50,262 bases of DNA. Source: Sporosarcina quadrami. GTDB taxonomy: Bacteria > Bacillota > Bacilli > Bacillales_A > Planococcaceae. A program made the translations under genes and the position numbers. The stretch lies in contig NZ_JACSQN010000017.1 of the NCBI RefSeq assembly GCF_014836615.1, positions 1 to 50,262 of the forward strand, in the 5' to 3' direction. The notes under the pieces were generated by a model. That model was not told the origin of the DNA. It saw only the letters and a list, made by a program, of their open reading frames with translations, and ran no database searches. Numbering within the stretch: the first letter of the stretch is position 1; every line of letters begins with the position of its first letter. This document shows positions 8,501-22,084 of this stretch, piece after piece.

Positions 8501-9625
8501 ATGGACACATCTTCATATGAAATCCGTGTACCTGGTAAACTGTTTATCGCAGGAGAGTACGCTGTCCTTGAACCCGAAGGTGAATGTATCGTTGCAGCAG
8601 TTAACCGGTATGTATATGCCACTGGCAAAGTTAGTGGCCATAATCACGTAGACTTGCCGCAACTCGGTCTTTCTGCGATTACTTGGGAAGAATTGGACGG
8701 CAAGTTGCTATTCAGTGAAAATGCACCAAAGCTAAGGTTCATTCAAAATGCTATTACTTTATGCCATCAATATGTTAGTGCTGCGGGCTTGAAATCTGTC
8801 CCGTTCACGTTATCGATTAGAAGTGAACTGGATGATGTATCAGGCAAAAAATATGGACTCGGCTCTAGTGCGGCGGTCGTAGTAGCTGTAATTGCTTCAG
8901 TTTTACATTGCCACAAAGAGGTTGGTGTAAAGCCTACGAAAGAATTGATATATAAATTAGCTTCCATTGCACATTTTATGACTCAAGGAAATGGATCGTG
9001 TGCAGATATCGCTGCCTCAACTTTTGGTGGTTGGTTACATTACAGCACATTCGATCCAGAGTGGCTATTGAGAAATTTGCAAGGGGACTCGAATATATAT
9101 ACGCTCGTTCACGAAAAGTGGCCAGGTTTACAGTTGAATTCCATCGTTCCGCCTACTGATTTACTTCTATGCGTCGGCTGGACAGGTAGTGAAATGTCAA
9201 CATCCAAAATGATAGTGAAAATCCGGCAACTTCAAGAAAAAAAACCTCATTTATTCGATAAATTCATTAACGAAAGTATACATTCTGTTTCCGATATGGT
9301 AAATAGCTTCAAAAATGTTAACGTCAATGGTGCATTGCAAAGTCTAAAAAGAAACCGTCTAGCGCTTCAACAATTAGGCTATGAAGCGAATGCGAAAATT
9401 GAGACGACGAAACTTGAAGAATTAATACGTATTGCGGACTGCTATGGAGCGGGAAAGACTTCCGGAGCTGGTGGAGGAGATTGCGGTATCGCTTTCATGG
9501 ATAGTCCGAAAAATGCAGAGGTTGTAAAGAACAAGTGGAAACTTGCGCAAATCGAGCCATTGGATTTGACTGTTTCTATGGAAGGTGTTTGTTTGATGGG
9601 GAAGGAGAGACTGACGAATGACTGA
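8501..9625 (+). CDS. pmk: Phosphomevalonate kinase
   Basis: This GHMP kinase makes mevalonate 5-diphosphate and so acts between mvk and mvaD. RVPGKLFIAGEYAVLEP is the N-terminal signature, GLGSSAAVVVAV the phosphate-binding loop, and KTSGAGGGDCGIAF the C-terminal motif. The reading frame is open from GTG at 8483, but GAAAGGA at 8485-8491 points to ATG 8501, which gives 374 residues. The 3' end overlaps fni by eight bases. Gene order places kinase 2 after the decarboxylase, as in other Gram-positive mevalonate operons. Confidence 0.94.
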   Translation: MDTSSYEIRVPGKLFIAGEYAVLEPEGECIVAAVNRYVYATGKVSGHNHVDLPQLGLSAITWEELDGKLLFSENAPKLRFIQNAITLCHQYVSAAGLKSVPFTLSIRSELDDVSGKKYGLGSSAAVVVAVIASVLHCHKEVGVKPTKELIYKLASIAHFMTQGNGSCADIAASTFGGWLHYSTFDPEWLLRNLQGDSNIYTLVHEKWPGLQLNSIVPPTDLLLCVGWTGSEMSTSKMIVKIRQLQEKKPHLFDKFINESIHSVSDMVNSFKNVNVNGALQSLKRNRLALQQLGYEANAKIETTKLEELIRIADCYGAGKTSGAGGGDCGIAFMDSPKNAEVVKNKWKLAQIEPLDLTVSMEGVCLMGKERLTND

Positions 9626-10652
9626 TTCAATCCATAAACGTAAAGCAGAACATATCGACATTACATTGAATGAAAAAGTAACAGGAAATAATATTTCGAC
9701 GGGACTTGAGAGAGTACATTTTATCCATAATGCCCTTCCTGAAATCGACTTTAACGACATTTCTATTAAAAGTAAATTCCTTGGAGAAGCGCGTCCAACT
9801 CCTTTCGTCATTAGCTCGATGACTGGCGGCGCTGCATTTGCGGAGACGATTAACAGAAACCTAGCGATGGCAGCAGAAGAAAGAGGATGGGTACTTGCTC
9901 TTGGCTCGATGCGTGCATTAATTGAAAGTGAAGAACATCGATCTTCTTTCCAAGTGAGAAAATACGCTCCGAATGTACCAATTATTGCAAACCTCGGAGC
10001 AGTGCAGTTGAATTACGGATTCAATATTGATAAATGTAAACAAATCATTGAAATGAGCGATGCAAATGCTCTTGTACTCCATCTGAATACGATTCAGGAA
10101 GTCATTCAACCAAGTGGAGATTTGAATTTTAAGGATTTATTAGGAAAAATCGAGGAATTGACGAACGGACTTGGTGTACCAGTCGGTGTCAAAGAAGTCG
10201 GTTGGGGTATAGACGGTGTCACTGCAAAGAAGTTATGTGAAGTCGGCATCGCATTTGTGGATGTTGCAGGGGCTGGAGGGACGTCGTGGAGCCAAGTCGA
10301 GAAGTTCCGTTCCAAGGAACCTGTAAAACGAGCTGCAGCTGAAACATTCAGCGATTGGGGAAATCCGACTGTTGACTGTGTTGTGTCTGTGCGTGAAAGT
10401 ATAAATGAACAATCAATTATTGCTAGTGGCGGTATGTATAATGGCTTAGATGCTGCTAAAACGATTGCTCTTGGTGCACATATGGTCGGTTTTGGCCGTT
10501 CCATTTTGAAAGAAGCGACGCAATCTGTTGAAGAGGTCATGTCAGTAATGGAAACGAAGGAATTGGAACTGCGTATGGCTATGTTCGGCGTAGGCGCAGC
10601 AACTATTGGGCAATTACAATCGACCGATCGAGTTACATATACAAAACGATAA
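9618..10652 (+). CDS. fni: Type 2 isopentenyl-diphosphate delta-isomerase
   Basis: Fni interconverts isopentenyl and dimethylallyl diphosphate using reduced FMN; it is unrelated to the type 1 enzyme. RKAEHIDI near the N-terminus, SSMTGGA, the ALGSMRAL stretch and VDVAGAGGTSW with GGMYNGLDAAK at the C-terminus are the FMN and substrate motifs of the TIM-barrel family. Its 344 residues fit. It overlaps pmk by eight bases, with GAAGGAG inside pmk as ribosome binding site, so it is translationally coupled. It completes the lower mevalonate pathway. The upper genes mvaA and mvaS are not in this window. Confidence 0.95.
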   Translation: MTDSIHKRKAEHIDITLNEKVTGNNISTGLERVHFIHNALPEIDFNDISIKSKFLGEARPTPFVISSMTGGAAFAETINRNLAMAAEERGWVLALGSMRALIESEEHRSSFQVRKYAPNVPIIANLGAVQLNYGFNIDKCKQIIEMSDANALVLHLNTIQEVIQPSGDLNFKDLLGKIEELTNGLGVPVGVKEVGWGIDGVTAKKLCEVGIAFVDVAGAGGTSWSQVEKFRSKEPVKRAAAETFSDWGNPTVDCVVSVRESINEQSIIASGGMYNGLDAAKTIALGAHMVGFGRSILKEATQSVEEVMSVMETKELELRMAMFGVGAATIGQLQSTDRVTYTKR

Positions 10653-10657
10653 TATAC

Positions 10658-10700
10658 GAACAGCTATTCATCTTATCGGTGGGTGGCTGTTTTCGTTTGT
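10658..10700 (+). terminator. Terminator after fni
   Basis: A stem of about 12 pairs, several of them G-U, joins CAGCTATTCATC with GGTGGGTGGCTG and is followed by a T-rich stretch. It lies directly after the fni stop. Confidence 0.6.
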
Positions 10701-10720
10701 TTTTCTATTCTGTTAATTAG

Positions 10721-10749
10721 TTGACAACACGAACATATATTTGTATAGT
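10721..10749 (+). promoter_or_regulatory. Strong sigma-A promoter of the endonuclease gene
   Basis: A perfect TTGACA (10721-10726), a 17-base spacer and TATAGT (10744-10749) form a near-consensus promoter. It separates the endonuclease and its partner gene from the mevalonate operon. Confidence 0.75.
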
Positions 10750-10774
10750 GGGTTTAATAGCAAGTTCTAACTAA

Positions 10775-11572
<798 letters not shown>

Positions 11573-11583
11573 GAGATGTTATT

Positions 11584-11964
11584 ATGTGGAAATTAGAAAA
11601 TGGTAGATTACATCAGACTGTAGATGAAAGTCGAATCGAATTCAGAACTACAATAAGCAAAACACTAATTGATGAATTGGCCGTTTTGGCTAAAAATAAT
11701 AATACACATATCAATTATTTATTGGAAAGTGGATTTATCAACTTATTGGATTGTGATACAGAGATATCATTTGATAAGAAACTTAGACCTAAGGATCGTA
11801 AACACTACAAGACAACATATGACAAAGAACTATTCGAAGAAATAAAAACAATAGCAGCAGACAATAATCTCTTCATAAATGACGTAATTGAATACAGCAT
11901 GCAATTCATCGATGTAGAGGACTGCAAGAATAAAGACTACCGATACAGAATAGAGGTCAAATAA
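11584..11964 (+). CDS. Small protein with two ribbon-helix-helix-like repeats
   Basis: The 126-residue product contains an internal duplication. Residues 17-55 and 72-109 align without gaps over most of their length as R, three residues, R/K-TT, then a strand-to-helix segment with NN, IN and a Glu before a hydrophobic end. Each unit could form a strand followed by two helices, as in ribbon-helix-helix DNA-binding proteins, so one chain could act as a built-in dimer. There is no signal peptide or membrane segment. The ribosome binding site TAGGAG overlaps the stop of the endonuclease gene, so the two are coupled. I do not know its function; regulator or partner of the endonuclease is an inference. 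Confidence 0.65.
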   Translation: MWKLENGRLHQTVDESRIEFRTTISKTLIDELAVLAKNNNTHINYLLESGFINLLDCDTEISFDKKLRPKDRKHYKTTYDKELFEEIKTIAADNNLFINDVIEYSMQFIDVEDCKNKDYRYRIEVK

Positions 11965-12070
11965 GCTCTATAGTTTTTAGTGCCGTGGTCATAATATACA
12001 TTTGAGGAAGTTAAGTATCATTTATAAGTATACTTGAAACATTGAGACAAAATCGTTTTTTTGTTGCATA

Positions 12071-12122
12071 TGAAAAAAATAAAACCTGCAACGGTCGTTT
12101 ACACGTTTTCCGCTGCAGGTTT
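12071..12122 (-). terminator. Terminator overlapping the 3' end of the MFS gene
   Basis: AAACCTGCA (12082-12090) pairs exactly with TGCAGGTTT (12114-12122), and on the minus strand a T-run follows. The MFS stop codon at 12099-12101 lies in the loop. Confidence 0.75.
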
Positions 12123-13334
12123 ATTTATAAGTTCAATTGCTGGTTCTTCCAAAATGATATTCCTTCGCTTCATCTGAATGAAAAAAATACCCGTCATACT
12201 TAAACTAATTAGACCAAAAATGATAACCATTGTCTGCAAGCCTACAATATCCAAAAAAGCTCCAGTACTTAACAAAACGACTTGGAACATGACCCTTTCT
12301 AACATATTGCGGAATGAGAAAAATCTACCGTGATATTCCTTTGGCATTTGTTTCTGAAAAATAACCATTGCTGTCGGAAAAAAGCAACCTAAAGCGAATC
12401 CTAACACCGCAAATGCACTAAGTGTAATGATCATGCTGCTAGCAAAAAACAGCATAAACTCAGCAACAGCTACCATTGTTGCAAAGAAAAATAAGATGAC
12501 AGTCGTTTTCCATTTGCGCGCGATATATTTAACAGCAAATGAACCGATCATAAATGCGATTCCTTCAAATGTGTAAACTAGCCCTTTTATGGATGAAGAA
12601 TCTTGAATCTCACTCAGATTGATGACGATTAAGTTAAATGATCCAAGAAATAATAAAGGAATCATTGTCATGACTAATGTCATCCCGACCGATGGAAAAG
12701 CTTTCAAAACAGGAAATACATCCATGAATCCACTTTTCGCGCGCGTCGCGTCGCCAGAATCACTACTCCCCTTCCCTTCATCAATCTTCAATGCCATTGT
12801 AAACAGTAGCAGTAGCCCATAAGCGATTAAAGAAATCCAATATAAAGATGCTAACGACCAATAAACTAGCATGACACCGGCGAGTGCCGTACCAGCAACA
12901 CGGGCAATCGTTGCAACGTTCATATGCATACCATTCATCGCTAGTAAGTGTTTATCCTTCACAACAAGCGGGATTGCAGATTGTAAGGCTGGAAAGTAAA
13001 ATGTTGCAGATAGCTGTATTGATACGATGAATGCGATCATCCACCAAACAGACCCTGTAGATATCGCCAACAACATGAATAGTACGCTTACTAATCTTCC
13101 TAGCCCAGCTATAAGTAAGACTGTTTTTTTGCGTGACTGGTCAATAATTCTTCCAGCTGTCGGACCTGCGACAATACCTGCAAGTAAGCCAATTGACAAA
13201 ATAACTGCTTTCACAAAATCAGATGGAATCTTTTCTTGCAGAAACTCAAGATTGCCGATAATTCCGGTCCATAAACCAAGCCCAGCTATCATTTCTCCAC
13301 TAAGAATAATCCAAACGTTACGGTTTTTCCACAT
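12099..13334 (-). CDS. Major facilitator superfamily exporter
   Basis: This is a 411-residue integral membrane transporter with about 12 hydrophobic segments in two halves. AGPTAGRIIDQSRKKTVLL between helices 2 and 3 is the MFS motif A. Ser- and Gly-rich charged residues (KIDEGKGSSDSGD) form the central cytoplasmic loop. The first helices (ILSGEMIAGLGLWTGIIG) resemble the MFS_3/EntS-like drug and siderophore exporters of Bacillales. The substrate cannot be read from sequence. The gene is monocistronic, and its promoter region holds several dyads, so repression that is relieved by a ligand is plausible. Confidence 0.85.
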   Translation of the reverse strand: MWKNRNVWIILSGEMIAGLGLWTGIIGNLEFLQEKIPSDFVKAVILSIGLLAGIVAGPTAGRIIDQSRKKTVLLIAGLGRLVSVLFMLLAISTGSVWWMIAFIVSIQLSATFYFPALQSAIPLVVKDKHLLAMNGMHMNVATIARVAGTALAGVMLVYWSLASLYWISLIAYGLLLLFTMALKIDEGKGSSDSGDATRAKSGFMDVFPVLKAFPSVGMTLVMTMIPLLFLGSFNLIVINLSEIQDSSSIKGLVYTFEGIAFMIGSFAVKYIARKWKTTVILFFFATMVAVAEFMLFFASSMIITLSAFAVLGFALGCFFPTAMVIFQKQMPKEYHGRFFSFRNMLERVMFQVVLLSTGAFLDIVGLQTMVIIFGLISLSMTGIFFIQMKRRNIILEEPAIELINKPAAENV

Positions 13335-13346
13335 GTCTCTTCCCCG

Positions 13347-13408
13347 ATCGTATATATATTTCGATTGTCGAATTAGTATACGATAGGTGACTTATAAAGT
13401 CACGACAA
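13347..13408 (-). promoter_or_regulatory. Dyad-rich promoter/operator region of the MFS gene
   Basis: On the minus strand TTGTCG (13403-13408) and TATCGT (13380-13385) lie 17 bases apart. GTGACTT and its complement (13387-13393 and 13397-13403) fill the spacer. Downstream, TTCGA/TCGAA (13360-13364 and 13368-13372) is nested in ATCGTATA/TATACGAT (13347-13354 and 13377-13384) around almost the same centre. These look like repressor sites; no regulator gene is adjacent. Confidence 0.5.
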
Positions 13409-13425
13409 TTTTTCAAATGTCGCAC

Positions 13426-13470
13426 AAAAAAGCATACCAATCTGCAAGTTGGTATGCAGATTGGTATGCT
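13426..13470 (-). terminator. Terminator of parEC
   Basis: A perfect 16-bp hairpin (13431-13446 with 13455-13470) is followed on the minus strand by six T. It lies just after the parC stop. Confidence 0.85.
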
Positions 13471-13476
13471 AAACAA

Positions 13477-17906
<4,430 letters not shown>

Positions 17907-17919
17907 TTAGTTATATAAT

Positions 17920-17948
17920 ATCGTATCGCTTCCTGTAAAGCTTGTCAA
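17920..17948 (-). promoter_or_regulatory. Sigma-A promoter of parEC
   Basis: On the minus strand a perfect TTGACA (17943-17948) and TACGAT (17920-17925) are 17 bases apart, placing the transcript start about 40 bases ahead of the parE start. Confidence 0.65.
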
Positions 17949-18145
17949 ATCAACGTTTCAAGAAGCTCGCTCAATTAATTGTATAGAAGAAATGGTTTTA
18001 ATGCAATTAGATGTGGAAAATGTTTACTCACGATGCATTGTCCGTTTATCATTTGTCCATTTACTAACGACCGAACTTGCATTGTGGGACGTTACAACTT
18101 CTGCTAAACTGAGAATACGTATTATTATAGTAAAAGGAGAGCGTT

Positions 18146-18748
18146 ATGGAAATTATTCTACTTATTTTATTCGCTTACTTACTTGGCTCCATCCCTTCTG
18201 CACTTTGGATCGGTAAGCTATTTTACAACACGGATGTCCGTCAACACGGCAGTGGAAACCTTGGTGCGACGAATACGTTCCGCGTTCTCGGTAAAACGGC
18301 TGGTCTTGTCGTAACTGCTATTGATATTCTTAAGGGTACTGCAGCAGTCCTTCTTGCATTGATGCCTTTTTTCAGCTCTGCCGGCATACACCCACTACTA
18401 GTTGGTGTAGTAGCGGTAATTGGTCACATGTTCCCTGTTTTCGCAAATTTCAAGGGTGGAAAAGCGGTTGCTACATCTGGAGGTGTCTTACTCGGGTATA
18501 ACTGGCCAATTTTCATTCTCGTTCTACTAACATTTTTAGTTGCATTGAAAATTACTAAAATGGTTTCTTTATCATCCATGATAGTTGCGGTGGTCGGTTT
18601 CATTTACTGTATCGGTTATTATGTATGGACTGGCGATTTCTATCTAATGATTGTTGTTGGATTGATGGGCATTTTCATTTTTTATCGTCATCGTGCCAAC
18701 ATTACACGCATTAAAGCAGGTACGGAGCCGAAAGTGAAATGGTTATAA
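18146..18748 (+). CDS. plsY: Acyl-phosphate:glycerol-3-phosphate acyltransferase
   Basis: PlsY transfers the acyl chain from acyl phosphate to glycerol 3-phosphate, the first step of membrane phospholipid synthesis. It is an integral membrane enzyme with about five hydrophobic helices. The three conserved loops are present: GSIPSALWIGK, the Gly-rich GSGNLGATNTFRVLGK and GHMFPVFANFKGGKAVAT. AAAGGAGA precedes ATG 18146. It is divergent from parE and followed by yneR, as in B. subtilis. Its length of 200 residues is typical. Confidence 0.96.
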   Translation: MEIILLILFAYLLGSIPSALWIGKLFYNTDVRQHGSGNLGATNTFRVLGKTAGLVVTAIDILKGTAAVLLALMPFFSSAGIHPLLVGVVAVIGHMFPVFANFKGGKAVATSGGVLLGYNWPIFILVLLTFLVALKITKMVSLSSMIVAVVGFIYCIGYYVWTGDFYLMIVVGLMGIFIFYRHRANITRIKAGTEPKVKWL

Positions 18749-18773
18749 TACAATTATAAAAGGCGGGATGGCA

Positions 18774-19067
18774 ATGAACATCGTATTATCGGAAGAAGCG
18801 ATCGAATGGTTCCATAAAGAAATGGAAGCAAAAACGGGAGATTATATTAAGTTTTTTGCAAGATACGGAGGTTCTAGTCCATTGCACGAAGGATTTTCAC
18901 TCGGTATTACAAAAGAGCTTCCAGATGAAATGAAAGTTCATGTTGAACAAAAAGGAATACACTTCTACATTGAGGCCAGGGACTATTGGTATTTTGATAA
19001 TCACGACTTATATGTAAGCGTCAATCCAAATGTAAATGAACTTGTTTATTCATATGAAAAAGCATGA
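18774..19067 (+). CDS. yneR: HesB/YneR family protein
   Basis: This small protein belongs to the HesB-like (IscA-fold) family and resembles B. subtilis YneR. The conserved core FFARYGGSSPLHEGFSLGI and the FYIEARDYWYFD stretch are present. It lacks the three Cys of true IscA proteins, so an iron-sulfur scaffold role is doubtful. The frame also offers ATG at 18768, but AAAGGCGGG fits ATG 18774 better and gives the usual MNIVLSE start. It follows plsY by 25 bases and probably shares its transcript. Confidence 0.85.
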   Translation: MNIVLSEEAIEWFHKEMEAKTGDYIKFFARYGGSSPLHEGFSLGITKELPDEMKVHVEQKGIHFYIEARDYWYFDNHDLYVSVNPNVNELVYSYEKA

Positions 19068-19090
19068 AAGCCCATCGCTTCATGCTTTTT
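19057..19090 (+). terminator. Terminator after yneR
   Basis: AAAAAGCATGAA (19057-19068) pairs perfectly with TTCATGCTTTTT (19079-19090). It overlaps the yneR stop codon and ends in a T-run. Confidence 0.85.
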
Positions 19091-19117
19091 TTATGCATAT
19101 TTTTCCCTATTTCGGCC

Positions 19118-19134
19118 TGTAATGTAATTGTAAA
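19118..19134 (+). promoter_or_regulatory. WalR (YycF) binding box
   Basis: TGTAAT (19118-19123), five bases, then TGTAAA (19129-19134) is an exact match to the direct-repeat consensus TGTWAH-N5-TGTWAH of the essential cell-wall regulator WalR. It lies about 140 bases ahead of an NlpC/P60 gene, a typical class of WalR target. Confidence 0.6.
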
Positions 19135-19270
19135 ATAGTCGATGTAGCGTTATCCCAGCAAGGTTTGTACAATGAGCTGTAAGGCATTGGTGAAAATTCC
19201 CTCCAAAAAAGGTTTGTCAATCGTGCTACGATCGTTCACGAGATAGCAAATCGATACTTGGAGGTAAAGT

Positions 19271-20641
19271 ATGAATAAAAAAATACTAACTGCAGCTCTT
19301 GTCACTTGTTTGAGTGTCAGCTCACTCACTATCCCGTCTTTGGATCAGTCATCTACTGTATCCGCCGCCACTGTCACGAATCAAGCGAGTCAACAAGTGG
19401 TCAATGCTAAAGCTGACCAACTCATTCAGACTGCTAAAAGTTTAATTGGCAAATCTACGTACAGCACAGCAGTCTATAAACCGACCTATCCGTATAAATT
19501 TTCTTGCGCTACATTCCTTATGTATGTATTTGAGAAAAACGGTGTGGACTTGGCAACGTATAACGAAAATTACATGATGCAACAAGGTACCCCTGTTGCT
19601 AAAGGCAAATGGCAAAAAGGCGACCTGTTGTTTTTCAAGAGTAAAACGACTGGTACTGATCCTGATCATGTAGCTATGTATATTGGTGATAATAAAGTTA
19701 TTCATATGGCGGATTCTAAGCAAAATATCGTCATTTCTGATATGGACAGTAAACCGTATTATACTGATACCTACGTGGGGGCAAGAAGAGTAATCCCAAG
19801 TTTACTTCCTTCAAATCCAGCGACGCAAGCTGATAATATTGTCAGTTTGGCTTATGATTTAAAAGACACTGCAACAATCGGTACGATCAATAACGAAAAC
19901 GCTAAAAAGTTTACTAGTACTGGTTTTGTCAATTATATTCACAAGAAAAATGGCGTTACATTAGGTGCTACAACTCTAAGTTCTTTACAGTCAAAAGGAA
20001 CAACGGTTTCTCGCTCTAACCTTCAAAAAGGAGACCTTGTATTCTTTAACAGCGTAAAAGGCTCCAAAAATCCTAGCTTAGTCGGGATTTATGCAGGTGA
20101 ACACCGTGTAGTCATCCCAAATTCAGATGGAGTTATTAGTCGTGTATTATTCGTCGACTATTATAAAGATCATTACATTACTGCAAAACGGGTTATTAAT
20201 ACGAAAACAGAGTCAACACCTATAGAACAAGTGCCGCCAACTTCAACTGGTACAACATCTGCGGATAAAGTCATCAATTTCGCAACAAGTTTAACGAACA
20301 AAGCGAAATTCGGTTACGTCTATAATGAAAAAACGTTAACGTTTACGGGTGCAGGTTTTACGTATTATGTATTTCATAAACAAGGAATTGACTTAAAATA
20401 TAAAACGGCTAGCCAACAAGCGAAAATAGGTTCTTCTGTACTGAAATCCAATTTACAAAAAGGCGATGTGCTTTTCTTCTCTACAGATAACAAACGCACA
20501 ACAATTACGCAAACGGGTATTTTTATCGGTGGCAACCAATTCATTACTCTATCTACTTCGGGTGATGTGGAAAAACAGAGCCTTTCATCGTCATGGGCAA
20601 AGTTAAACTATGTCCAGGCTAGACGAGTCCTCTCAAAATAA
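19271..20641 (+). CDS. Secreted three-domain NlpC/P60 protein, only the first domain intact
   Basis: The product has a signal peptide (about 1-32, cut after VSA) and three NlpC/P60-like domains at roughly 46-175, 184-308 and 331-455. Domain 1 keeps the catalytic pair: Cys79 in FSCATF and His133 in PDHVAMYIG, so it should cut cell-wall peptides between D-Glu and the next residue. At the same places domain 2 has Ser216 and Leu270, and domain 3 has Gly360 and Gln414, so both should be inactive and may bind peptide or wall instead. A Pro/Thr linker separates domains 2 and 3. It is monocistronic, with a WalR box upstream and a terminator after it. Confidence 0.88.
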   Translation: MNKKILTAALVTCLSVSSLTIPSLDQSSTVSAATVTNQASQQVVNAKADQLIQTAKSLIGKSTYSTAVYKPTYPYKFSCATFLMYVFEKNGVDLATYNENYMMQQGTPVAKGKWQKGDLLFFKSKTTGTDPDHVAMYIGDNKVIHMADSKQNIVISDMDSKPYYTDTYVGARRVIPSLLPSNPATQADNIVSLAYDLKDTATIGTINNENAKKFTSTGFVNYIHKKNGVTLGATTLSSLQSKGTTVSRSNLQKGDLVFFNSVKGSKNPSLVGIYAGEHRVVIPNSDGVISRVLFVDYYKDHYITAKRVINTKTESTPIEQVPPTSTGTTSADKVINFATSLTNKAKFGYVYNEKTLTFTGAGFTYYVFHKQGIDLKYKTASQQAKIGSSVLKSNLQKGDVLFFSTDNKRTTITQTGIFIGGNQFITLSTSGDVEKQSLSSSWAKLNYVQARRVLSK

Positions 20642-20642
20642 C

Positions 20643-20684
20643 GAAAAAGAAGCTACTTAACATATCGTTAGGTGCTTCTTTTTC
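20643..20684. terminator. Bidirectional terminator between the NlpC/P60 gene and the ligase island
   Basis: AAAAAGAAGC (20644-20653) pairs with GCTTCTTTTT (20674-20683), and TAAC/GTTA extends the inner stem. T-runs lie on both sides. Confidence 0.75.
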
Positions 20685-20685
20685 A

Positions 20686-22068
20686 TTATTTTTTTAAACT
20701 CTCCGCGAGTGCAATCATTGCGCGACTAGACATAGGTCCTTTTATGAGCACTAGAGAGTTTTCGTCTACTATTTCGTTAACGTAATTTCCGATGTCATTT
20801 GCACTTTCGAATATTTTTATCGTTGCATCGCTACCATCTTTTGCAGCTTGTCGCGCAATTTCTTCGGCTTTTTTACCAATTGTTATGAGGGTGTGTACCT
20901 TTTTCGTTGCAACTAAGCTTCCAATTTCACGATGGTATTTCTTCTCGAAATTCCCTAACCGATTAATGTCACCTAAAATTAGAATGACTTTTTTTTCTTG
21001 GCCAATCGAGTCAACAACTTGCAAAGCCGCTTTGACGGATGTAGGATTATTGGTCCACGTATCATCGATGATTATACTTCCCTTTAATCCTTTTGACATT
21101 TCTAAATGGCGTTTCATTTCCCTGTACGTTTTTAAACGTCGTATAGCGATTTCAATGTCTATCCCCATCTCCTGCATAGCAGCAAGCGCTGCAAGGGCAT
21201 TGCTAACTTGATGGTCTCCTAATCCAGGCACAAACGCTTTAAATGCTTTCCCTTCATAATGGACGACAAAATTCATCCCTTTATTACCAAATTCGATATT
21301 ACTTGCTCTCAAAGATGCCTTTGGTCCAGTTCCTACAAATATAATTTTCCCTTTAAATTTGTTAAGACGTACTTTTTTTGTATTTTCATCATCTGCATTT
21401 AAGATGAGTGTTCCTCCACTACGTATTCCTTCTACAATTTCTTCTTTCGCTTTTATATACCCTTCCAAATTCAAACACCCATCTAAGTGGTGTACACCAA
21501 TATTTGTAATTATCCCGATTGTTGGTTGGTATATCATACACTGGTGTTTAATGTTACCTGAATTACCGAGTCCATGTTCAAAAACAGCTGCCTCTGTATG
21601 TTCATCAATTCCGACTAAGTATGGAAAAGATCGCCGAGGTTCATTTTTACTACTTATAGATGTTTGTACATTCTTATCAAAACTCAACATATGCTTTAGC
21701 ATTTCCTTCGTTGTCGTTTTGCCGCATGTACCTGTTATTGTGACAACTGGAATATCAAATAGATTTCGATAATAATTGATGAATGTCCAATACGACTGAA
21801 CAAGACTCGCTACTTTCATAACGGTAGTATTCGATAATACTGCTTGTAACTCTTCTAACGGCTTGTCTGTAATGACGAGAGACGGACCTTTCGCGTCTAT
21901 TGACTTCCAGTCTACTTCATCCCTTCTACTAACAAATAACAGCGTATTTTGTTTTGTATGATCATGCCTCTTATAATAGATAGCTTCAGTAACGGTCCAG
22001 TTGGCATGACCACTGATAATTTTCCCTTTGAATAACTCTTTTATGTCGCTTACAACTATCGGTTTCAC
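20686..22068 (-). CDS. MurF-like Mur ligase (island ligase 1)
   Basis: This 460-residue ATP-dependent amide ligase has the three Mur-ligase domains. An N-terminal substrate domain ends near 105. The central domain has the P-loop TGTCGKTT at 112-119, the Mg-binding Glu164 and the likely carbamoylated Lys208 in YIKAKEE. The C-terminal domain has DDTWTNNPTS at 335-344, close to the MurF signature DDxYNANPxS. It keeps the chemistry of MurF, but its N-terminal domain is unlike that of the housekeeping enzyme, and its neighbours are coat and ATP-grasp genes, so its substrate is probably not wall precursor. GTG start, with AAAGGAG nine bases upstream. Last gene of a minus-strand operon, 16 bases after the YheC/D gene. 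Confidence 0.85.
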   Translation of the reverse strand: MKPIVVSDIKELFKGKIISGHANWTVTEAIYYKRHDHTKQNTLLFVSRRDEVDWKSIDAKGPSLVITDKPLEELQAVLSNTTVMKVASLVQSYWTFINYYRNLFDIPVVTITGTCGKTTTKEMLKHMLSFDKNVQTSISSKNEPRRSFPYLVGIDEHTEAAVFEHGLGNSGNIKHQCMIYQPTIGIITNIGVHHLDGCLNLEGYIKAKEEIVEGIRSGGTLILNADDENTKKVRLNKFKGKIIFVGTGPKASLRASNIEFGNKGMNFVVHYEGKAFKAFVPGLGDHQVSNALAALAAMQEMGIDIEIAIRRLKTYREMKRHLEMSKGLKGSIIIDDTWTNNPTSVKAALQVVDSIGQEKKVILILGDINRLGNFEKKYHREIGSLVATKKVHTLITIGKKAEEIARQAAKDGSDATIKIFESANDIGNYVNEIVDENSLVLIKGPMSSRAMIALAESLKK

Positions 22069-22084
22069 AATTCCTATCTCCTTT

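Noticed and set aside
13431..13470. Repeated GGTATGC units as a possible repeat array
   Set aside because: They are the two arms and loop of the parC terminator hairpin, not a tandem or CRISPR-like array.
17992..18216. 74-codon plus frame ahead of plsY
   Set aside because: It runs into plsY in another frame and has no ribosome binding site.
20686..22068. Housekeeping murF
   Set aside because: It has the Mur chemistry, but its N-terminal domain and neighbours (coat protein, ATP-grasp ligases) differ; murF normally lies with ddl or in the dcw region.
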